Assembly (NCBI GenBank): GCA_035939615.1
Contig: DASZFP010000112.1
Coordinates: 1-10,141 of the forward strand
Length of the DNA stretch: 10,141 nucleotides
From: VBCK01 sp035939615
GTDB taxonomy: Bacteria > Pseudomonadota > Gammaproteobacteria > Burkholderiales > Burkholderiaceae_F
Direction of reading: 5' to 3'
The notes beneath the pieces are model-generated. The model worked only from the letters and a program-made list of their open reading frames with translations. It did not search any database and was not told where the DNA came from. This document shows, in pieces, positions 5,472 through 10,141 of the stretch (position 1 is its first letter; the number at the start of each line of letters is the position of its first letter). The translations under genes and the position numbers were made by a program.

Positions 5472-7439
5472 ATGCAGCGACTCGCCCGCACAGCAGGTCG
5501 ACCGGCCCAGCGCCGCCCGCTTCCAGCCGGACAGGCCGAGTACCAGCTCGGCCTTTCGATGGCCGGCCAGGGGCGCTGGAGCGCCGCAGCGAGCGCGTTC
5601 GAGCAGGCCACCGCCCGCAACGAGAGCGATGCGGTGTTCTGGCTGAACCTGGCGCACGCGCGCATGCGCTGCGGCCAGCTGGAACGCGGCGCCGAGGCGG
5701 CGCGGCGCGGCGCCCGCCTGGCGCCGGATTCGGAGCTCGCACTGGCGGTTGCAGCCGAGTGCCTGAACCTGGCCAATCGGCACCGCGATACGGTCGCGCT
5801 GTTCGAAGGCCGCGATATCCGGGGCGTGACCAGCCATCAGCCGCACTTCCAGCTGGGCCTGGCCTTGCATCATCTGGAGCGGTTCAAGGAGGCCAGCGAG
5901 TGTTATCTGGGCGCGATGTCGCGCAAACCCGATTTCATGCCGGCGCACGTGCAGCTGGGCAACGCCTTTCAGCGGCTGAAGATGCACGAGGAGGCGCGCG
6001 AATGCTTCAAGACCGCCGTAGCGGTCGGCGGCGATGCGGTCGAACTGACCTCCGGGATGGCCTACGAAGACCTGCACGCCTGCCGCTGGGACCACCTTGA
6101 GGTGGACCTGGCCGAACTGATGCGCCTGATCGATGCCGGGGCCGGATCGCCGCAGCCGTTCCAGCTGATGGCGCAAGATTCAACGCGCGCCCAGCAACTG
6201 GCGGCCGCGCGTGGTTATGCCAGTCGCTGCTTCACATCGGTCGAGCCGCTGCCGGCCGCGCCCGCGCGGGCCTCGTCCGGGCGGATCCGACTGGGCTACC
6301 TGTCGTGCGACTTTCACGCGCACGCCACCGCCTACCTGGTGAGCCAGGTGCTCGAACTGCACGATCGCGAACGCTTCGAAGTCTTCGCCTACTCCTACGG
6401 GGCCGACGACGCCTCGGCGGCGCGGCGGCGCCTGACGCACGCCGTCGACCACTTCGTGGAGGCGCGCGAGATGCCCGACCGGACGCTGGCCGAACGGATA
6501 CGCAGCGACGGCGTCGATGTGCTGCTCGATCTGAAGGGCTACACGCTGGGCGCCCGCACCGCCGTGATGGCGATGCGGCCCAGCCCGATCCAGGTGAACT
6601 ACCTCGGCTATCCGGGAACGCTCGGCGCACCGTTTTACGATTACATCATCGGCGACCGGATCGTCACTCCGCTGGAGCATGCGCCGGACTATTCCGAGCG
6701 GATCGCTCAGATGCCCGTCTGTTATCAGCCGACCGACCGCAGCCGCGCGATTGGTGCACGCCCGACGCGCGCCGCCTGCGGCCTGCCCGAGCGCGGCTTC
6801 GTCTTCTGCAGTTTCAACAACCCGTACAAGATCACGCGGACCCTGTTCGACCTGTGGTGCCGGCTGCTGCAACGGGTCGAGCACAGCGTGCTGTGGCTGT
6901 ACCAATCGAACCAGCAGGCGCGCCGCAATCTGGTCGAACAGGCGCGGCAACGCGGCGTCGGTGCCGAGCGGCTGGTGTGGGCGCCGCCGGTCGATCAGTT
7001 GCTGCACCTGGGCCGCCTTCAGCTGGCCGACCTCGTCCTCGACACGCTGCCGGTGTGCGCGCACACGACCGCGAGCGATGCGCTGTGGGCCGGCGTGCCG
7101 CTGGTCACCTGTGCCGGCGAGACCTTCGCATCGCGCGTGGCCGCCAGCGTGCTGCAGGGAGCCGACCTGCCCGAGCTGGTCGCGCCGGACCTGACGCACT
7201 ACGAATCGATCGCGCTGGCGCTGGCACTGGACCCGGACCGGCTGCGCGCGCAGAAGACGAGCCTGGCGCACCACCGCGACCGCTGCGCCCTGTTCGACAG
7301 CGCGCGCTACACGCGCGACCTGGAGGCGCTGATTGCCGAAATGCACGATCGGCACCGGCGCGGCCATGCACCGGTCCACATCGCGGCCGATCCGGACCGC
7401 GGCATGCAGCCGCCTGCATCCGGGGGGAGCATCCGATGA
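5472..7439 (+). CDS. TPR-containing O-GlcNAc transferase-like glycosyltransferase (GT41/SPINDLY family)
   Basis: This 655-aa protein combines tetratricopeptide repeats with a C-terminal GT41 domain, the layout of O-GlcNAc transferase and SPINDLY. Such enzymes transfer a sugar (usually GlcNAc, sometimes fucose or another sugar) from a nucleotide donor to Ser/Thr of cytoplasmic proteins. TPR-like helices cover about residues 22-88 (AEYQLGLSMAGQGRWSAAA onward) and 123-189 (HFQLGLALHHLERFKEASEC; AHVQLGNAFQRLKMHEEARE), with a degenerate repeat between. The catalytic part begins near 271 (IRLGYLSCDFHAHATAYL). H284 aligns by eye with the active-site His of human OGT. Also present are VDVLLDLKGYTLGARTA and VNYLGYPGTLGAPFYDYI. 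The donor-site lysine is seen as FNNPYKITR (K453), and the nucleotide-binding HTT..D as H531-T-T..D536, followed by ALWAGVPLVTCAGETFASR. The ATG at 5472 has AGGAG at 5456-5460. A TTG at 5439 would add 11 residues but lacks an RBS. The stop overlaps the next gene as ATGA. The acceptor is unknown; flagellin is an inference. Confidence 0.9.
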   Translation: MQRLARTAGRPAQRRPLPAGQAEYQLGLSMAGQGRWSAAASAFEQATARNESDAVFWLNLAHARMRCGQLERGAEAARRGARLAPDSELALAVAAECLNLANRHRDTVALFEGRDIRGVTSHQPHFQLGLALHHLERFKEASECYLGAMSRKPDFMPAHVQLGNAFQRLKMHEEARECFKTAVAVGGDAVELTSGMAYEDLHACRWDHLEVDLAELMRLIDAGAGSPQPFQLMAQDSTRAQQLAAARGYASRCFTSVEPLPAAPARASSGRIRLGYLSCDFHAHATAYLVSQVLELHDRERFEVFAYSYGADDASAARRRLTHAVDHFVEAREMPDRTLAERIRSDGVDVLLDLKGYTLGARTAVMAMRPSPIQVNYLGYPGTLGAPFYDYIIGDRIVTPLEHAPDYSERIAQMPVCYQPTDRSRAIGARPTRAACGLPERGFVFCSFNNPYKITRTLFDLWCRLLQRVEHSVLWLYQSNQQARRNLVEQARQRGVGAERLVWAPPVDQLLHLGRLQLADLVLDTLPVCAHTTASDALWAGVPLVTCAGETFASRVAASVLQGADLPELVAPDLTHYESIALALALDPDRLRAQKTSLAHHRDRCALFDSARYTRDLEALIAEMHDRHRRGHAPVHIAADPDRGMQPPASGGSIR

Positions 7440-8290
7440 CGGCGCCGGCGCTGACGATCGGCATCACGACCTTCAACCGCCGCCCGCTGCTGCAGGCCGT
7501 GGCGCACTCGCTGGCGCAGGTGAGCGGGTTGGAGCGCGCTCGCATCTGGGTGCTGGACGACTGCTCGCAGGAATTCGATGCGGATTTCCTGCAGCGCCTG
7601 TTTCCGCAGGCCATCGTGTTCAGGGCCGACCGCAACTCGGGCGGTGCCGATTACGCGATGCACCGGTTGTTCGGGCATTTCGTGCAGAACGGATCCGGCC
7701 ACCTGCTGAACCTGGACGCCGATCTGCTGTGCTCGAGCGGGCTGGTTGACAAGTGCCTTCAGATCATCACGGCCGCCACCGCCCAGGCTACGGCGGGGCC
7801 TTGTCTTTACAGCGTGTTCAACACAGCCTCGCACCCGGTGCTGGCCGAAGACGGCGAATTCCTGCTCAAACGCAGCATCGGGGCCGCCGGCACGCTGTGG
7901 GAGCACGGCCTGCTGGCCGATGTGCTGCAGCACGTGCCGCCGTCGCGCAAGTTCGACTGGGACTGGAGCGGCTACCTGACGCGGCGGGGCGTGCCGATCC
8001 GCGTGACGCGCCGCTCCTACGTTCAGCACCTCGGCCGCGTCGGGCAGAACAGCCGCTCGTTCAACGGCATGGACCACGGCGAGCGGTTCGACGACTACGA
8101 GGGCGAGAACCTGGCCCTGTTCCTGGATCACACGCGCGAGGGCCTGGTGCAGATGATCGTCGAGCAGCAGGCACGCATCGACGATCAGCGCATGGCGATC
8201 CTGCAGATCAGCCAGGTGGTCCAGCAGCAGGGACAGCTGATCAATGCGCTGATCGGCCAGACTCAAAGCAGTCAGATCACCACTGCCTGA
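7436..8290 (+). CDS. Family 2 (GT-A) glycosyltransferase with C-terminal coiled coil
   Basis: This 284-aa protein looks like a GT2 inverting glycosyltransferase, which adds a sugar from a nucleotide donor to a growing glycan. The N-terminus has the GT-A nucleotide-binding start LTIGITTFNRRPLLQAVAHSL (about residues 6-26). Then come the VLDDCS acidic pair (D41-D42), the RNSGG motif (66-70) and LLNLDADLL, whose D94-x-D96 is the expected metal-binding DxD. KFDWDWSGYL (172-181) lies where GT2 enzymes carry acceptor/catalytic acidic residues. The last 50 residues (about 233-278, GLVQMIVEQQARIDDQRMAI and on) are Gln-rich with hydrophobic heptad spacing, suggesting a coiled coil, which is unusual for a stand-alone GT2. 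The ATG overlaps the stop of the upstream OGT-like gene (ATGA), and GGGGAG at 7424-7429 serves as RBS, so the two are surely cotranscribed and probably translationally coupled. The sugar and acceptor cannot be told from sequence. Confidence 0.85.
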   Translation: MTAPALTIGITTFNRRPLLQAVAHSLAQVSGLERARIWVLDDCSQEFDADFLQRLFPQAIVFRADRNSGGADYAMHRLFGHFVQNGSGHLLNLDADLLCSSGLVDKCLQIITAATAQATAGPCLYSVFNTASHPVLAEDGEFLLKRSIGAAGTLWEHGLLADVLQHVPPSRKFDWDWSGYLTRRGVPIRVTRRSYVQHLGRVGQNSRSFNGMDHGERFDDYEGENLALFLDHTREGLVQMIVEQQARIDDQRMAILQISQVVQQQGQLINALIGQTQSSQITTA

Positions 8291-8305
8291 TCCCCCTCGC
8301 CCTTG

Positions 8306-8318
8306 ATTGGCAGCCAAT
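8306..8318. repeat. 13-bp palindrome in leader
   Basis: ATTGGC, A, GCCAAT form a perfect 6-bp inverted repeat with a single central base, 16 bp after the GT2 stop. It lies in the 167-bp gap before the GT/methyltransferase gene. It is too compact to be a hairpin terminator and has no T-run. It could be a regulator site or chance. Confidence 0.2.
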
Positions 8319-8402
8319 GCCGGAGCAATTTCGCTTATCGCGGCACACTTGGCCGCACTAGCATCGATCCGGCTGGCTCGGCTTGCGGCCCGGGACCACG
8401 CG

Positions 8403-8425
8403 CTGAAGGCTGCGCAGCGCTTCAG
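8403..8425 (+). repeat. Hairpin in leader of the GT/methyltransferase gene
   Basis: CTGAAG (8403-8408) pairs with CTTCAG (8420-8425). Between them the self-complementary GCTGCGCAGC extends the stem with one bulged G. No T-run follows, so it is not a typical intrinsic terminator. It is the first of two tandem hairpins before the GTG start at 8458. Confidence 0.4.
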
Positions 8426-8434
8426 ACTCCAAAG

Positions 8435-8450
8435 CCCGCAGCACTGCGGG
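8435..8450 (+). promoter_or_regulatory. Hairpin overlapping the Shine-Dalgarno of the GT/methyltransferase gene
   Basis: CCCGCA (8435-8440), loop GCAC, TGCGGG (8445-8450) form a perfect 6-bp, mostly G-C stem. Its 3' arm contains the first bases of the GGGGA ribosome binding site (8448-8452), which lies 5 nt before the GTG start at 8458. When folded in RNA it would hide the RBS. Whether it is regulatory is an inference. Confidence 0.4.
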
Positions 8451-8457
8451 GAAATCA

Positions 8458-9978
8458 GTGGACACTGTTGCCGTCAATCTGAGCATCGTCCAGCGTCCGG
8501 GCGATGCCCATGCGCTGGGCTTTCTCGACCAGGCGCGCTACCTGCGCTATCACCTCGGCCGCCTCGGGTTCGCCTGCCAGCTGTCGAAGAACCGCCTGTA
8601 TCGGGATCGCCTCAACGTCGTGCTGGGAGCCCACAACGGCTTCGAGCGCAAGCTGGCGGATTTTTTCCCGTGTGTGATCCTGAACCTGGAGCAGATCGGG
8701 CGCGGAGGTGCGGCCTTGCCGCCGGCCTACCTCGAGCTGCTCGCCTCGGTACCCAGCTTCGACTACGACCCGGCCAACCAGCGGGCCTACGCGGCCGCGC
8801 TGGCCGGCCCGTGCGTTCCAATACTGGATGCGCCCTACCTGCGCGCCGGGCGCCCCTGGACGCGCCTGCAGGATCGGCCGCTCGATCTGCTGTTTTTCGG
8901 ATCGATCAACGATCGCAGGCGCCGCCTGATCGAGCAGATCGAGGCGACCGGCTGCCGGATCGCGATGTTCGATCAGCCGTTGTACGGCCCGGAGCGCGAC
9001 CAGATCGTCGAGCAGGCCAAGGCCGTGCTGAACCTGCACTATTACGAGACCGGCCGGCTCGAGCAGACGCGCATTTCGCACTGCCTGTCGCTCGGCACGC
9101 CCGTCATTTCCGAGCGCAAGTTCGACACCGGCATTCCCCCCGAATTCGAAGCGGCCGTGTTCTGGGCGCCCAGCGATGCGATCGCGCCGTTCGTGGCCAG
9201 CACGCTGGCAGCACCTGACTTCGGCAGCGAAGCGGCGCGCAAGCTCGCACGCTTCCATGGCTCCGATCCGTCCGCGTCCGTGCGGCAACTGGCGGCGTTC
9301 CTGGTGCGGGTCGCGCGGGAACACGCCACCGCGCGCAGCCAGGTCCCGGCGGCAACCCCGCGTCGGATGAATCTGGGCAGCGGCAAGGACTATCTGCCGG
9401 GCTGGATCAACGTCGACGTGCTCGAGCGAACCCAGCCGGATCTGGTGCTGGACCTGTCGCGCAAGATCAGTCTGCCCCTGACGCTGCGGTCGGCGACGCT
9501 GGGCGAGGTCCGGCTGACGGCGGCTTCGCTCGAAGCGATCCACGCCAACAACGTGCTCGAGCACGTGGCCGACCTTCCGACCCTGATGACGAACGCGCTG
9601 GATCTGCTGGACGACAACGGCATCCTGGCGATCGAGGTTCCGTACGAGCGCGCCGCCACCGCATGGCAGGACCCGACCCACGTGCGCGCGATGAACGAAA
9701 ACTCCTGGATCTATTACACGGACTGGTTCTGGTATCTGGGTTGGTTCACCCATCGCTTCGCGATCGCGCACTTCGAATACCTCGACGAGCGCCTGGCTCC
9801 TTGCCAGCGCGAGCGCGCCGCCTTCATGCGCGTGCTGTTGCGCAAGGTCGCAACCACGCCGCACGAGCGGATGACGGCGCGCACGATGCGGGCCGACTTC
9901 GGTCCCGGCTTCGACGACGACGCCCTGCCGGCGCGGCCCGGCCCGGTGGTCAGCGCCGAGCTGGCCGGCGCGGTCTAG
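8458..9978 (+). CDS. Bifunctional glycosyltransferase / SAM-dependent methyltransferase
   Basis: This 506-aa protein has two domains. Residues about 1-285 resemble a GT-B (group 1-like) glycosyltransferase: LDLLFFGSINDRRRRLIEQI (142-161) opens the donor half, and LNLHYYETGRLEQTRISHCL then SLGTPVISE (about 191-219) form the conserved donor-binding region with E202. Residues about 303-450 form a class I SAM methyltransferase. MNLGSGKDYLPGWINVDV has the motif I glycine loop (G307-S-G309) and the ribose-binding D320. HANNVLEHV (362-370) is motif IV-like, and AWQDPTHVR (402-410) with YYTDWFWYLGW (419-429) are recurrent features of this methyltransferase group in polysaccharide and glycosylation clusters. 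The start is GTG at 8458 with GGGGA 5 nt upstream; no other ATG, GTG or TTG start occurs between it and an in-frame TGA at 8404. Joining of the domains suggests one protein adds a sugar and methylates it, but which sugar is unknown. The C-terminal ~50 residues look disordered. Confidence 0.82.
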   Translation: MDTVAVNLSIVQRPGDAHALGFLDQARYLRYHLGRLGFACQLSKNRLYRDRLNVVLGAHNGFERKLADFFPCVILNLEQIGRGGAALPPAYLELLASVPSFDYDPANQRAYAAALAGPCVPILDAPYLRAGRPWTRLQDRPLDLLFFGSINDRRRRLIEQIEATGCRIAMFDQPLYGPERDQIVEQAKAVLNLHYYETGRLEQTRISHCLSLGTPVISERKFDTGIPPEFEAAVFWAPSDAIAPFVASTLAAPDFGSEAARKLARFHGSDPSASVRQLAAFLVRVAREHATARSQVPAATPRRMNLGSGKDYLPGWINVDVLERTQPDLVLDLSRKISLPLTLRSATLGEVRLTAASLEAIHANNVLEHVADLPTLMTNALDLLDDNGILAIEVPYERAATAWQDPTHVRAMNENSWIYYTDWFWYLGWFTHRFAIAHFEYLDERLAPCQRERAAFMRVLLRKVATTPHERMTARTMRADFGPGFDDDALPARPGPVVSAELAGAV

Positions 9979-10013
9979 TTCGACCGGTCGGTTGCTGACA
10001 GGGCGGATGGCGG

Positions 10014-10141
10014 ATGCTGGCGAGCGAGGCGGAGTCGTTGCAGCGGGACGGCGCAGTGGCGCAGCGAGCGGTGCTGGCGCCGGTGGAGCTGCGCGAGAAG
10101 GCACACTGGGTGTGGCGCGAGACGCTGCGGGTGCACCGGCA
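10014..10141 (+). CDS. Start of an ORF cut by the right edge, possibly transketolase-like
   Basis: An open frame begins at ATG 10014, 35 nt after the previous stop and in the same direction, and runs off the window after 42 full codons. It starts MLASEAESLQRDGAVAQRAV and continues LAPVELREKAHWVWRETLRV. The element ELREKA..VWRETLRVHR resembles the first helix of transketolase N-terminal (TPP-binding) domains that occur in sugar-biosynthesis clusters, but the diagnostic motifs lie beyond the edge. GGGCGG upstream is a weak RBS. A second ATG at 10007 opens a low-complexity Gly/Ala frame and is less likely. The ORF is probably the next cassette gene; the product is a guess. Confidence 0.4.
   Translation, partial: MLASEAESLQRDGAVAQRAVLAPVELREKAHWVWRETLRVHR

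Noticed and set aside
6180..7379. Minus-strand 399-codon frame opposite the OGT-like gene
   Set aside because: Antisense to a gene with conserved GT41 motifs; the translation shows no recognisable domain.
6305..8290. Plus-strand 661-codon frame entering the GT2 gene from upstream
   Set aside because: Its first part overlaps the OGT-like gene out of frame and is low-complexity. Only the part from ATG 7436, with its own RBS, looks like a glycosyltransferase.
8303..8339. Possible sigma-70 promoter (TTGATT and AATTTC) before the GT/methyltransferase gene
   Set aside because: The -10 match is poor and the alternative CTTATC is 25 nt away, so it cannot be supported.
9981..9990. Palindrome CGACCGGTCG just after the GT/methyltransferase stop
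   Set aside because: A 10-bp self-complementary site with no loop and no T-run; not a terminator, and expected by chance in GC-rich DNA.
8455..10104. Minus-strand 549-codon frame opposite the GT/methyltransferase gene
   Set aside because: No domain features and Arg/Gln-rich composition; the plus strand carries both a GT and a SAM methyltransferase domain.

Overview
This is a GC-rich window (roughly two thirds G+C by eye) from a flagellated proteobacterium. Several things point to a betaproteobacterium, probably Burkholderiales: the flhB-flhA-flhF order, the sequence style of the YcgR-type PilZ protein, and the glycosyltransferase/methyltransferase family at the right end. That taxonomic guess is an inference, because no rRNA or marker gene is present.

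Left third (1-3709, minus strand): a compact flagellar export operon read right to left. It starts with flhB (type III export switch protein with an intact NPTH autocleavage motif), continues with flhA (export gate) and ends with the 5' part of flhF (SRP-like GTPase for flagellar placement), which runs off the left edge. Junctions are tight. An eight-codon ORF sits exactly between the flhB stop and the flhA start.

Middle (3710-5471): a divergent intergenic region carries two sigma-28 (FliA)-like promoters pointing in opposite directions. One faces flhB. The other faces an unrecognised 148-aa gene (3975-4421). A perfect GGGGTG/CACCCC palindrome lies between them. The unknown gene converges, with a 7-bp gap, on a minus-strand gene for a YcgR-like PilZ protein, a c-di-GMP-responsive flagellar brake. 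A gene-free stretch of about 240 bp follows.

Right half (5472-10141, plus strand): a sugar-transfer cassette. It encodes a TPR plus GT41 protein (O-GlcNAc transferase/SPINDLY family), a GT-A family 2 glycosyltransferase whose start overlaps the previous stop (ATGA) and which ends in a Gln-rich predicted coiled coil, and, after a structured 167-bp leader, a two-domain protein that joins a GT-B-like glycosyltransferase to a SAM methyltransferase. The beginning of another ORF is cut by the right edge; it weakly suggests a transketolase-like N-terminus.

Taken together, the left and middle regions build and control the flagellum, and the right half looks like a locus that O-glycosylates a protein and then extends and perhaps methylates the glycan. 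Flagellin is the obvious candidate acceptor given the neighbours, but no acceptor is encoded here, so that link is inferred. No mobile elements, CRISPR arrays, tRNA or rRNA genes were seen.
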